Assembly: GCA_017476665.1 (NCBI GenBank)
Contig: JAFUZJ010000014.1
Location: 25,539-89,538, forward strand
Length of the DNA: 64,000 bases
Source of the DNA: Lachnospiraceae bacterium
GTDB lineage: Bacteria; Bacillota; Clostridia; Lachnospirales; Lachnospiraceae
Reading direction: 5' to 3'
Under the pieces are notes generated by a model. It searched no databases. It was not told the origin of the DNA and was given only the letters and a program-made list of their open reading frames with translations. Shown piece after piece: positions 34,204 to 42,859 of the stretch. The first letter of the stretch is position 1. Each line of letters begins with the position of its first letter. The position numbers were made by a program, and so were the translations under genes.

Positions 34204-34827
34204 TTAAAATTCATATAACAATTTTGCCAATCCCATATCATCAAATAGGAAAAAGCGACCGAAAAACAGGAGCAGGATACTGATCGGCAGGATTGTGAGA
34301 GGAATCTCTTTTTGCTGATATTTGGATTTTGTCATCCTGTCAAATACCTGATATAATGCAAAGCCGATAACTGTGCCTGCGGTATTCAGGATCAGATCAT
34401 CCACATCCGTCGCCCGGAAATTCAGGAGCTGGCTCCCCTCGATGAAAAGTGAAAAAGCTACGCCGATCCCTGTCATGCAGAGCAGGCTGTGTATCTGCTC
34501 CCAGAGCAACGGTACCAAGATTCCCAAAGGAAGAAACAATAAAATATTTAACAGGTATCCCACAAGATCAATATCATTGGAAAAAGGGACCACATTCAGG
34601 TTGTTCCGGAACTCCCACTGATTCCGTAATCCTTCGTAAAGCGTTCCGGCACCGGTAAAGTGATACACACCCATAATATAGATCACAAAGAGAAGTAATA
34701 GAAAGTCGGAAAGCTTCTTGTTGGTTAATCCGGATTTTTTCCGAAAATGTTTCCATGTTACAAACAAGAGAAAAAAAGGCAGAAATTCTGACAAAAATTC
34801 ATATCCATAAAAGAGGTATGTGTCCAT
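34204..34827 (-). CDS. VanZ-family membrane protein
   Basis: A 207-aa membrane protein with about five hydrophobic segments (about 6-24, 40-58, 95-112, 118-137 and 180-200). The VanZ family hallmark region NNLNVVPFSNDIDLVGYLLN and FRATDVDDLILNTAGTVIGF is present. VanZ itself gives low-level teicoplanin resistance in enterococci, but most family members are uncharacterised. It is last in the GntR-ABC operon, 2 bases after the permease stop, with AAAGGG upstream of its ATG. Confidence 0.85.
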   Translation of the reverse strand: MDTYLFYGYEFLSEFLPFFLLFVTWKHFRKKSGLTNKKLSDFLLLLFVIYIMGVYHFTGAGTLYEGLRNQWEFRNNLNVVPFSNDIDLVGYLLNILLFLPLGILVPLLWEQIHSLLCMTGIGVAFSLFIEGSQLLNFRATDVDDLILNTAGTVIGFALYQVFDRMTKSKYQQKEIPLTILPISILLLFFGRFFLFDDMGLAKLLYEF

Positions 34828-34829
34828 TT

Positions 34830-37148
34830 TTAATCCCTTTCATTCGCACCGTCAGCATAAATCTTTGCAAAAAGTTCCTGCGGCATTTTGCCCAGCTCCA
34901 GATAGCACCGATAGTTTTCTTCGCCGTTTACGGTATTCACATAGGCATGTCCGATATACACATGGTCCTTGTCATAATAGAGTCCGGTAGAAGCAAAGCA
35001 CAGATAGGGACGCAGGTCAGACAGATCCGGTTGCTGCAAAGTCAGCACATAGCGGATATTTTGTGCTTCTGCGTAGTAACGGTGGTCATCTGCGTGATCT
35101 TGCAGCTCATAGGCAGTCTGCACATTACCGTTCGCATTCTGTGTAAGTCCCAGATATTCCGCTAACGGAAAGCCTTCCGGCAGCAAAAGATAGAGCTCCA
35201 GTCTGGAGATATCTAAATCTTTCCCGCGCCAGATATATTCCGGATACCATTCCTGCAAGAGGGCGGTCGTCCGGTCGAAGTTATCCCACATGTTCAGATC
35301 AATGCCGAAGGAAGGTTCCTGTTTCCTGTGATAGTAAAAATGGACAGAATACAGGTAGCCAAAGAAACGGGAGTAATAGGGATGCCAGGAGGCATATTGT
35401 TCTTTGAAATCTTCCGTATAGGCCTGGTAAAGCTCACGGATGCGTTCTTTGTCGGTGAGTACAAGCGCTTTTTGCTGCAGATCTGTCAATGCAATCTGGT
35501 CAGGGTCGGGAAATTGTCCTGTATTAGCAGGGTAAAAGGTATCTCTGTAAGTCTCGCTATGCAGAATGGGAGAAAGTGCCTCCATCTCCGCCGGTCCCAG
35601 ACCGGCATAGGTGCGGAAATAGGAGCCGTGCTTTGTATCTACCCGCACATTTACCGTAAGAGTCAGTGTGCCGCGCTGCACAAAGGAATGCGGATCAGAT
35701 GTATTCCCGGCAGAGGAAGAATCATTCGTCTGTGCAGCGGCTAAGGTGCTCAGGATATTGTGGATCAGCGCGGGATCGGTGGAAAAAGTCTGCGTCCGCA
35801 GCGGTTCTTCCACATCCCTGTCCATATCCGTAAAATTACCGTCTGCGTCAAAGCTAAGCCTGTAGGAGAGACCTATATTTCCGTATGTGACTAAGGAGAT
35901 ACCGGTGATGTCAGATTCCTTTGGCACATAGGTGTCATACCCCAGGGCGTCATAGCGCGTGATGAGGGCAATACAGCACACAGTAACAACAGACAAAAGC
36001 ATTTGGATTTTATGGGCAAACAATGCCTTAAAGTTTGCGTGGTAAACTACATTCATGGCACAGAAGGTAATCACACTTCCCAGTATGCCGCCGAAAGCGA
36101 TCCAGGGCGCCTGGGGGCTACTGGCATTTTTGACCAGATGGCTGAATAACAGTGCCATCACCAGACCACAGAGCAGGCTGATGACAAAGCGGAACAATAT
36201 GCGCAGCAGGCGTGAGTCCATACCGCCTTCCGCCGCCTCGCTCCTGCGTTTGTGGTGCAGGAACATAGCGAGAGCAAAATTGACCAGGCATAGAGCGCCG
36301 CTGCACAAAAGCAGGAGACGCTGGTCTGGCGTAGTCCACGTCCCATCAGACAGGAATTTGCAAAATGCCGCAGGGGTAAGCAGGGGGGTGAAGCCGATCA
36401 GGGTGCCGTATACCCCTTCTTTTGGGAACTCTACAAATGTGTCCAGGAAGCGGTTCCCATACAGGTAGCGCAGGAAATATACCATGCCCGCAAAAAGACC
36501 GGACAGCAGGAGATTGGCAATGGCGTTGAACACGTTGCCGCTGAGCATCACAGCCAACAGAGCCAGATGGTACACGATCAGAAAGCCCAGGATGCAAAGA
36601 AACGTCGTTTTCAGCCAGAATACTGCGTATTCTCCCGCAATGGAGGGTATGGGGGTTCCTGCACAACGGATGCAGCCTCCGATAAGCACAATCAGATCAC
36701 CGGTCAAAAAAGGTACAAACCAGATCAGAAAGCCGGCGAGATACTGTGCCAGAAACTGTCTGTCCCTGGTGACCGGCACGCTGTGATACAGATCCGTCAT
36801 GCGCCTGTTGAACAGATGCCGAAAACCCACAAAAGCGACTAACACAGCCCCTGCCATTAAAACAGCCGTATGGCAGACCTGATGTCCCCGCAGGCAGCTG
36901 AGCATCAGGGCAAGAAGCTCGCGGGACTGCCGCTCTGATGGGATCGCATCCACACCTTTTTGCAGTAGATTCGTATATTGGATATTTCTGGTACCCAGAT
37001 AATACAGATAATATACCGGCGATGCCAGAAAGCTTCCCAGAACGGACAGGATCATCAGGACAGACTGACGTCTGAGCGCCTCTTTCAGAAGACTGCCAAA
37101 GCCGGGTGCCATGCTTTCGGGATTATTGATAGAGTTCTTTGAAGTCAT
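34830..37148 (-). CDS. Large ABC-2 type permease of a GntR-linked transporter
   Basis: A 772-aa membrane protein. Hydrophobic segments: about six in the first 330 residues (for example VLMILSVLGSFLASPVYYLY and FLIVYHLALLAVMLSGNVF) and more at about 345-430. The C-terminal half (about 440-770) is an extracytoplasmic domain with many Tyr and Asp residues. It overlaps the ATPase gene by 26 bases and has GGAGGT upstream of its ATG. The arrangement GntR, ATPase, large permease resembles YtrABC-like systems responding to cell-envelope stress. The substrate is unknown. Confidence 0.8.
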   Translation of the reverse strand: MTSKNSINNPESMAPGFGSLLKEALRRQSVLMILSVLGSFLASPVYYLYYLGTRNIQYTNLLQKGVDAIPSERQSRELLALMLSCLRGHQVCHTAVLMAGAVLVAFVGFRHLFNRRMTDLYHSVPVTRDRQFLAQYLAGFLIWFVPFLTGDLIVLIGGCIRCAGTPIPSIAGEYAVFWLKTTFLCILGFLIVYHLALLAVMLSGNVFNAIANLLLSGLFAGMVYFLRYLYGNRFLDTFVEFPKEGVYGTLIGFTPLLTPAAFCKFLSDGTWTTPDQRLLLLCSGALCLVNFALAMFLHHKRRSEAAEGGMDSRLLRILFRFVISLLCGLVMALLFSHLVKNASSPQAPWIAFGGILGSVITFCAMNVVYHANFKALFAHKIQMLLSVVTVCCIALITRYDALGYDTYVPKESDITGISLVTYGNIGLSYRLSFDADGNFTDMDRDVEEPLRTQTFSTDPALIHNILSTLAAAQTNDSSSAGNTSDPHSFVQRGTLTLTVNVRVDTKHGSYFRTYAGLGPAEMEALSPILHSETYRDTFYPANTGQFPDPDQIALTDLQQKALVLTDKERIRELYQAYTEDFKEQYASWHPYYSRFFGYLYSVHFYYHRKQEPSFGIDLNMWDNFDRTTALLQEWYPEYIWRGKDLDISRLELYLLLPEGFPLAEYLGLTQNANGNVQTAYELQDHADDHRYYAEAQNIRYVLTLQQPDLSDLRPYLCFASTGLYYDKDHVYIGHAYVNTVNGEENYRCYLELGKMPQELFAKIYADGANERD

Positions 37149-38022
37149 ACCCTTGTACCTCCGTTTCGCTGATAAAAATCTCTTCTAATGTCAGGGGCAG
37201 AAGCTCCCAGAATGCGGGGGCAAGTTCTGTCATGAGTCCTCTGATATCTTCGCTGTTGCCCCGCAGAGTGAGGGTATACAGCGTGCCCCGTTTTTCCTTT
37301 TGCAGAATGGGGAAGTGTTCCCCGATTCCGGTCAATTCCTCTTCGTCCCGCAATACGCATTGGAGCTTGAAAATACCTAATTTCATATCATCCAGATCCT
37401 TGGTAAACAGGATGCCGCCTTTGTGCAGCAGTCCCACGTGGTCACAGATATCTTCCAGTTCACGCAGATTGTGGGAGGCAATGATGGGAGTCATGCCGTT
37501 TCCATCCATTTCCTGTAAAAACAGCCGCTTGATGGCCTGGCGTACCACCGGGTCCAATCCGTCAAAGGTTTCGTCGCAGAGCAGATATTTGGTGCGGGAG
37601 CAGATTCCTAACAGGACGGAGAGCTGTTTTTTCATTCCTTTGGAAAAGGTGTTGATTTTCCGGCCCGGATCTAATTTCAGGGCGGTCATGAGTTTGTCAA
37701 ACCGTTCTGCGTCAAAGGCAGGATAGTAGGTCTGATAATACCGGACCATATCCATGGGTGTACCATTGAAAAAATACTGGTCATCCGAGATGTAAAATAC
37801 CTTCGCTTTGGCAGCGGGATTTTCATAGACCAGGTCGCCGTCAATGCTTACCTGCCCCTTCTCGGGCTGATAGACGCCGCAGATGCAGCGCAGCAGCGTG
37901 CTTTTTCCGGCCCCGTTGGTGCCGATGAGACCGAAGACCTGACCCTCCTCTATGGCGGCGGATACATCGGACAGGGCAGTGATGTCGTCAAAACGCTTTG
38001 TGACAGTTTGTATTTCAATCAT
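37123..38022 (-). CDS. ABC transporter ATP-binding protein
   Basis: A 299-aa ATPase for the adjacent permease. Walker A GTNGAGKSTLLRCI, a Q-loop region YISDDQYFFNG, signature FSKGMKKQLSVLL, Walker B YLLCDETFDGLD and a switch His in PIIASHNLRELEDI are in order. The residues after about 215 form an accessory domain. AAGGAGG lies 9 bases before its ATG. It overlaps the GntR gene by 8 bases and the permease gene by 26 bases, so the three are co-translated. Confidence 0.93.
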   Translation of the reverse strand: MIEIQTVTKRFDDITALSDVSAAIEEGQVFGLIGTNGAGKSTLLRCICGVYQPEKGQVSIDGDLVYENPAAKAKVFYISDDQYFFNGTPMDMVRYYQTYYPAFDAERFDKLMTALKLDPGRKINTFSKGMKKQLSVLLGICSRTKYLLCDETFDGLDPVVRQAIKRLFLQEMDGNGMTPIIASHNLRELEDICDHVGLLHKGGILFTKDLDDMKLGIFKLQCVLRDEEELTGIGEHFPILQKEKRGTLYTLTLRGNSEDIRGLMTELAPAFWELLPLTLEEIFISETEVQGYDFKELYQ

Positions 38023-38410
38023 GCTTCGATTCCTCCTTCATTTGTTCCTGGGCGCCGTAGACGCGTTCGATCATACGCAGCATGGTTTCCCGGTCCAGGC
38101 CGGCATCCTTCGCCTTGGTCATCTGTTCCGCCAGTTCGCCCTCTATCGCTTTCAGTCTTCCGGACAGCCATTCTTTGGCGTCGGTCACAAAATTGCCCCG
38201 ACCCACTACCGTATAAATGTAACCTTCCTGCTCCAACAGGACATAGGCCCGTTGGATTGTGTTCGGATTGATGGACAGATCCATGGCAAGAGAGCGGACG
38301 GAGGGAAGCTTGCTGTTTGGGGGCAGGGCACCGCAGATGATCAGATGTTTCAGTTTTTCGCTGACCTGTTCGTAGAGCGGGTGCTTGTCCCGGTAATCCA
38401 ATACGATCAT
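38015..38410 (-). CDS. GntR-family transcriptional regulator (YtrA type)
   Basis: A 131-aa repressor-like protein. The winged helix covers about 10-75 (PLYEQVSEKLKHLIICGALP then KLPSVRSLAMDLSINPNTIQ and YTVVGRGNFV). The short C-terminal helical part is typical for the YtrA subfamily, which usually controls its own ABC transporter operon. The start is placed at 38410 because AAGGAGG lies 5 bases upstream; longer in-frame starts read through that site. An inverted repeat upstream (38441-38463) is its likely operator. Confidence 0.9.
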   Translation of the reverse strand: MIVLDYRDKHPLYEQVSEKLKHLIICGALPPNSKLPSVRSLAMDLSINPNTIQRAYVLLEQEGYIYTVVGRGNFVTDAKEWLSGRLKAIEGELAEQMTKAKDAGLDRETMLRMIERVYGAQEQMKEESKHD

Positions 38411-38440
38411 GGAATCCTCCTTCATTTTTTTAAAAATTGA

Positions 38441-38463
38441 GTGTATTAAGCGAATTAATACAC
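38441..38463. promoter_or_regulatory. Probable GntR operator between divergent genes
   Basis: GTGTATTA at 38441-38448 and TAATACAC at 38456-38463 form a perfect 8-bp inverted repeat with a 7-base spacer, the style of site used by YtrA-type GntR regulators. It lies at about +5 to +27 of the predicted gntR promoter and directly abuts the -35 of the rightward promoter, so one site could affect both directions. Confidence 0.65.
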
Positions 38464-38503
38464 TTGACATTTTTAAAGTAACAGATTAAACTGGATATGT
38501 CAA
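38464..38503. promoter_or_regulatory. Divergent promoters for gntR (-) and solute-binding cluster (+)
   Basis: Rightward: TTGACA 38464-38469, 17-base spacer, TAAACT 38487-38492. Leftward (minus strand): TTGACA at 38503-38498, 17-base spacer, TACTTT at 38480-38475. The two promoters overlap face to face, so their use may be mutually exclusive. Both -35 elements are perfect; both -10 elements are weak. Confidence 0.55.
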
Positions 38504-38614
38504 CCACAAGTTTATGAAATCTTAATTTGCTATATGGTGGTGAGGCGCGTATAATGAATGGAGTCATATGGGAGTGTCCCCTTTGACGCAGGCAATGAAA
38601 TGAGGAGGAGTAAG

Positions 38615-40945
38615 ATGAAAATTATGAAGAAACGAATGGGAAAAGTGATCGTGGCGACGATCCTGTCCGCTTCCCTGGCGTTGTCCATGGCGGCGTGTAA
38701 CAAGGGAGGAGGCGCAGACGGCGGTAAAGGAGGAAACGGAAAGGCGCAGGAGGCAGCGCGTCCCGAGTATAGCTATACGGCTGAGTATGCGAATCTGAAT
38801 GTGCCGGAGAATGCGGATTTTTACCGTGCAAAATTTGCGGATGGAAAGATGTATTATACCACCTATGAATATAATGAGGAGACGATGGAGTCTTCGCAGG
38901 CACTGCATGTATATTCCCTCTCGGAGGATAAGGAGGTGTCTGCATTCCCTTTGAGCAGCAGTTCCCCGGAGGAAAATGTTTACCAGAATACAGAAAACTA
39001 CATCGTGCGCGCTGACGGCAGCATGCTGTTGGTGGAGTCCGTTTATGATTACAGAGATCCGGAGAATGCGAAGAGCAGTTACACAATCTGCTCATATGAT
39101 AAGGATTTCAACCGGGGCGAGGAACTGGACCTTATACAGGCTGTCAAGGCGGATGAAAATAATTTTTATGTTAATCAAATGGTGTGTGATGGCGATGACA
39201 GACTGTATGTGATTGCAGACAGCAAGATCTATCTGTTTGATGCAGATCTGAAATATCAGGGCGTTGTGGATGTGGGAGATAGCTGGATCAATCAGAGCGG
39301 CATGGGGAAGGACGGCAAGGTCTATGTCAGCATGTATGACCAGGGCAGCAATGGCATGACCGTGCGCCAGGTGGACTTCGATAAAAAGGTTTTGGGGGAG
39401 GTACATAGCGGATTTTTAAGTGGTAACGGCAATAATCTGACACCCGGACTGGAAGGGGACTTCTTGGTATCTGACGGCACCAGGGTTTATGATTACAGTA
39501 TGGCAGACAACAAGGCGACGGAGCTGTTTGCATGGCTGGACTGCGACATTTTCGGGGATTATGTGCGCAGCATGTTTGTGGCGGAGGATGGCAGGATTGC
39601 TGTGCTGATGCAGGATTGGAGCAACAACGAGTCTTCGCTTGTCTACCTGTCCAAAGTAAAGACAGAGGAACTGGTACAGAAGACGCAGATTACGCTGGGC
39701 GCGCTTTACCCCAGCCAGGATATCCTGCTGGCAGCGGTAGCTTTTAACAAACAGAGCCAGAACTATCACATCAATGTGAAATATTATATGGATCAGACCG
39801 ACTACAGCGAGGATGCGTACAAAAATGCCAGAACGGCATTGAATAATGCGCTGATCTCACAGAATGCACCGGATATGGTGGAGACCGGGAATGTCAATGT
39901 TGCAGCGTTAGCGGCAAAGGGAGCGTTCGAAGATCTGGGTGCATGGCTGGACAAGAGCAGTGTCCTCAAGCGGTCGGACTATCAGGAGAATGTATTGCAG
40001 GCAACGACTTACAGCAACTGTCTGGTCTGCATCCCCAAGACGTTCTATGTACAGACGCTTGTGGGCAAAACGGAAAATGTGGGGACAAAGAGCGGATGGA
40101 CCATGGATGATATCATGGCGCTTTCCCAGGCAAATCCGGATGCTTCTTTGTTTGAGTATGCGACTAAGGAGTATATGCTCAATTCCTGTCTGATGTTCAA
40201 CGGGGATTCCTTTATTGATTACAGTACCGGTAAATGCAACTTTAATTCCGATGAATTTAAGAAGATTCTCCAGTTTGTGGCGGGCTTCCCGGATGAGTAC
40301 GAATGGTCGGAGGATGCGGAATCCCTGCCCACGCTGCTGCGGGAGAACAAGGTGCTGTTAGAGCGGGTATATTTATCCCAGCTGGTGGATTTACAGATGT
40401 ATCCCGCCATGTTTGATGCGCCCGTGACTTATGTGGGATTCCCCACCACGGACGGCAGTACAGGGTGTATGTTGTCCGCTAACGGTGCGGGACTGGCGAT
40501 TACATCCAAATCCGCACAGAAAGAAGGCGCATGGGAATTTATCGAATTCTATCTGAACCGGGAGGATGACATGTTCTCCTATGGTCTGCCTTCCAACAAG
40601 CAGGCGATGCAGAAACTGATCGATGAAGAGCTCCATGTGGAATATCTGAAGGATGAAAACGGGGAGCTGATCCTGGATGAGGACGGGAATCCTATTTCCA
40701 TGAAAGGGCATGGCGGTATCGGATACGGTGACTGGGACTACACCTATCACAACTGTACACAGGAGGAGATCGATGAGGTGCAGGCGGTGATCGCCCAGGC
40801 GAGACCATCTTCCCAGATGGATGATCAGATCCTGCAGATCATTCTGGAGGAGGCAGCGCCCTATTTCTCCGGACAGAAGAGTGTGGATGATGTGGCGGGC
40901 GTGATCCAGAGCAGGGTACAGCTCTATGTCAGCGAGAATCAGTAA
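38615..40945 (+). CDS. Extracellular solute-binding lipoprotein 1
   Basis: A 776-aa lipoprotein (ATG 38615 after AGGAGG; lipid Cys28 in SLALSMAACNKGG). The first about 370 residues are repetitive beta strands that look like a propeller domain. From about 375 on it resembles family 1 solute-binding proteins (LLAAVAFNKQSQNYHINVKY, then APDMVETGNVNVAALAAKGA and LITSKSAQKEGAWEFIEFYL-like sequence). The tail SRVQLYVSENQ recurs in the second binding protein at 45692. It begins a cluster with two permeases and no ATPase. The ligand is probably a sugar or glycan, by family only. Confidence 0.85.
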   Translation: MKIMKKRMGKVIVATILSASLALSMAACNKGGGADGGKGGNGKAQEAARPEYSYTAEYANLNVPENADFYRAKFADGKMYYTTYEYNEETMESSQALHVYSLSEDKEVSAFPLSSSSPEENVYQNTENYIVRADGSMLLVESVYDYRDPENAKSSYTICSYDKDFNRGEELDLIQAVKADENNFYVNQMVCDGDDRLYVIADSKIYLFDADLKYQGVVDVGDSWINQSGMGKDGKVYVSMYDQGSNGMTVRQVDFDKKVLGEVHSGFLSGNGNNLTPGLEGDFLVSDGTRVYDYSMADNKATELFAWLDCDIFGDYVRSMFVAEDGRIAVLMQDWSNNESSLVYLSKVKTEELVQKTQITLGALYPSQDILLAAVAFNKQSQNYHINVKYYMDQTDYSEDAYKNARTALNNALISQNAPDMVETGNVNVAALAAKGAFEDLGAWLDKSSVLKRSDYQENVLQATTYSNCLVCIPKTFYVQTLVGKTENVGTKSGWTMDDIMALSQANPDASLFEYATKEYMLNSCLMFNGDSFIDYSTGKCNFNSDEFKKILQFVAGFPDEYEWSEDAESLPTLLRENKVLLERVYLSQLVDLQMYPAMFDAPVTYVGFPTTDGSTGCMLSANGAGLAITSKSAQKEGAWEFIEFYLNREDDMFSYGLPSNKQAMQKLIDEELHVEYLKDENGELILDEDGNPISMKGHGGIGYGDWDYTYHNCTQEEIDEVQAVIAQARPSSQMDDQILQIILEEAAPYFSGQKSVDDVAGVIQSRVQLYVSENQ

Positions 40946-40992
40946 GAGCAAAAGTTGAAAAGTAAAAAATCTCTTAGAGGGAAGTGGCTATT

Positions 40993-41928
40993 GTGAGGGC
41001 AAAGTCGGCAGAGAAGACTTCGTCACAGGCAAAGAAGAAATTGTATAAACACATCAGATCCTCCAGGAGCAGGAGGCGGATCAAGAGGCGTTCGGGTCTC
41101 TTTATCGCCCCCAGCCTGCTGGGGGTGCTGGTGTTTTTTGTGATCCCGTTTTTGGTGGTGATCTATTATTCGGTTGTGGACAATCCCATCAGCAAACAGT
41201 TTGTCGGTCTTGAAAATTTCAGACTGGTGATCCAGAATGCGGCGTTTCGGACAGCGGTAAGCAATACGGCAAGATTTTCGGCGATTGCGGTACCGCTTTC
41301 TGTGGTGTTATCTCTGCTGCTGGCGGTGGTGCTAGATATGAAACTGCCTTTCCGCAGCCAGTTCCGGACTTTTTTCCTGAGCCCCATGATGGTGCCGGTG
41401 GCGTCCATCGTATTGATCTGGCAGGTGTTGTTTCACTACAACGGGGCGGTGAATGATTTCCTGATGAAATTTGGCGTGGACAAGATCGACTGGTTGAAAT
41501 CGACCCATTCCACGGAGGTGATCGTGCTGTTATTCCTGTGGAAAAATCTGGGCTATAATATGATCCTGTTTATGGCGGCACTGGCCAGTGTGCCGAAGGA
41601 TCTGCTGGAGGTGGCAAGGCTGGAGAGCGCTACGCCGCTGCAGGTTTTTATCCACATAAAGCTGCGGTATCTGTCCTCCACGATCCTGTTTGTGACGATC
41701 ATGTCCCTGATTAATTCTTTTAAGATATTCCGGGAGATCTATCTGCTGACCTCGGATTATCCGCATGATGCGATCTACATGCTGCAGCATTATATGAACA
41801 ATAAATTCCGTAATCTGGACTATCAGGCGCTGTCTGCAGGGGCAATCCTGATGTCGCTTGTGATGATCGTGATCATCGGTATTCTGTTTTTGGTGGAGAA
41901 TTATTTTGGAAAAGATGTGGAGGGTTAG
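40993..41928 (+). CDS. Sugar-type ABC transporter permease 1
   Basis: A 311-aa inner membrane permease with six hydrophobic segments. It is a MalF/UgpA-type protein: the EAA loop is visible in AALASVPKDLLEVARLESAT. A charged N-terminus rich in Lys/Arg precedes the first helix (LFIAPSLLGVLVFFVIPFLV). GTG 40993 is preferred because AGAGGGA lies 10 bases before it; the upstream GTG 40984 touches that site. It follows solute-binding protein 1 and overlaps or adjoins permease 2. Confidence 0.88.
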   Translation: MRAKSAEKTSSQAKKKLYKHIRSSRSRRRIKRRSGLFIAPSLLGVLVFFVIPFLVVIYYSVVDNPISKQFVGLENFRLVIQNAAFRTAVSNTARFSAIAVPLSVVLSLLLAVVLDMKLPFRSQFRTFFLSPMMVPVASIVLIWQVLFHYNGAVNDFLMKFGVDKIDWLKSTHSTEVIVLLFLWKNLGYNMILFMAALASVPKDLLEVARLESATPLQVFIHIKLRYLSSTILFVTIMSLINSFKIFREIYLLTSDYPHDAIYMLQHYMNNKFRNLDYQALSAGAILMSLVMIVIIGILFLVENYFGKDVEG

Positions 41929-41941
41929 GAACGAAAAGCAT

Positions 41942-42838
41942 ATGAAAAAGATCAAAAAACTGGTGCAGACGCTGCGGATCGCGCTTGCGACGTTGATTGC
42001 TGCGGCATTTGCGATACTTTTCCTGCTCCCGATCGTACTGACCATTTCCAACTCGTTCATGTCGTCGGCGGAGATATCCTCCAATTACGGATCGGTGTTT
42101 GCGGTGAATCAGGACGGCGGAAAGGTTTTTATCGCGGAAAAGGTGAATTTAAAATTTATACCGGACATGGTGTCCTTTTCCCAGTATATCACGGTGTTGT
42201 TTAAGAGTCCGGACTATCTGTTGAAATTTTGGAATTCCGTGATCCTTGTGGGGCCCATTGTGCTGTTTCAATTGGCGGTGGCGTCGTTGGCGGCTTACGG
42301 GTTTGCCAGATATACGGGCAAGCTCAGGAGCATTATCTTTTTTTCCTATATCATCCTGATGCTCATGCCGTATCAGGTGACGCTGGTGCCCAATTATCTG
42401 GTGGCAAGCTGGCTGAATATACTGGACAGCTACTGGGCCATCTGGCTGCCGGGGATTTTTTCACCGTTTGCGGTGTATCTGTTGACAAAATTTATGAAGC
42501 GGATTCCCTACTCCATTATCGAGGCGGCACAGATTGACGGAGCGGGGGAGTGGACAATCTTTCGCAGGATCTGTCTCCCACTGTGCAAGGGGGCTCTGGC
42601 GTCCGCTGCGATCCTGGTGTTTATCGATTACTGGAATATGGTGGAGCAGCCCCTGATCCTGTTGTCGGACGCGGAGACACATCCGCTTTCCGTGTTTTTA
42701 AGTAAGATCAATGCGGCGGAGGTCGGACTGGCTTTTGCTGTGGCAACAATCTATATGGTGCCGAGTCTGCTGGTGTTTCTGTACGGGGAGGAATCCCTGG
42801 TGGAAGGAATTGCAAACCAGGGCGGCGTGAAGGGATAA
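41942..42838 (+). CDS. Sugar-type ABC transporter permease 2
   Basis: A 298-aa permease of the MalG/UgpE type with six hydrophobic segments and the EAA loop FMKRIPYSIIEAAQIDGAGE. An unusually long extracytoplasmic loop follows the first helix (about 37-80). ATG 41942 is preferred with TAGGA about 11 bases upstream; ATG 41915, which overlaps permease 1, is an alternative. It pairs with permease 1 to form the channel of a sugar-type importer. Confidence 0.88.
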   Translation: MKKIKKLVQTLRIALATLIAAAFAILFLLPIVLTISNSFMSSAEISSNYGSVFAVNQDGGKVFIAEKVNLKFIPDMVSFSQYITVLFKSPDYLLKFWNSVILVGPIVLFQLAVASLAAYGFARYTGKLRSIIFFSYIILMLMPYQVTLVPNYLVASWLNILDSYWAIWLPGIFSPFAVYLLTKFMKRIPYSIIEAAQIDGAGEWTIFRRICLPLCKGALASAAILVFIDYWNMVEQPLILLSDAETHPLSVFLSKINAAEVGLAFAVATIYMVPSLLVFLYGEESLVEGIANQGGVKG

Positions 42839-42859
42839 GAAATCGGAGGAAGCAATGCG

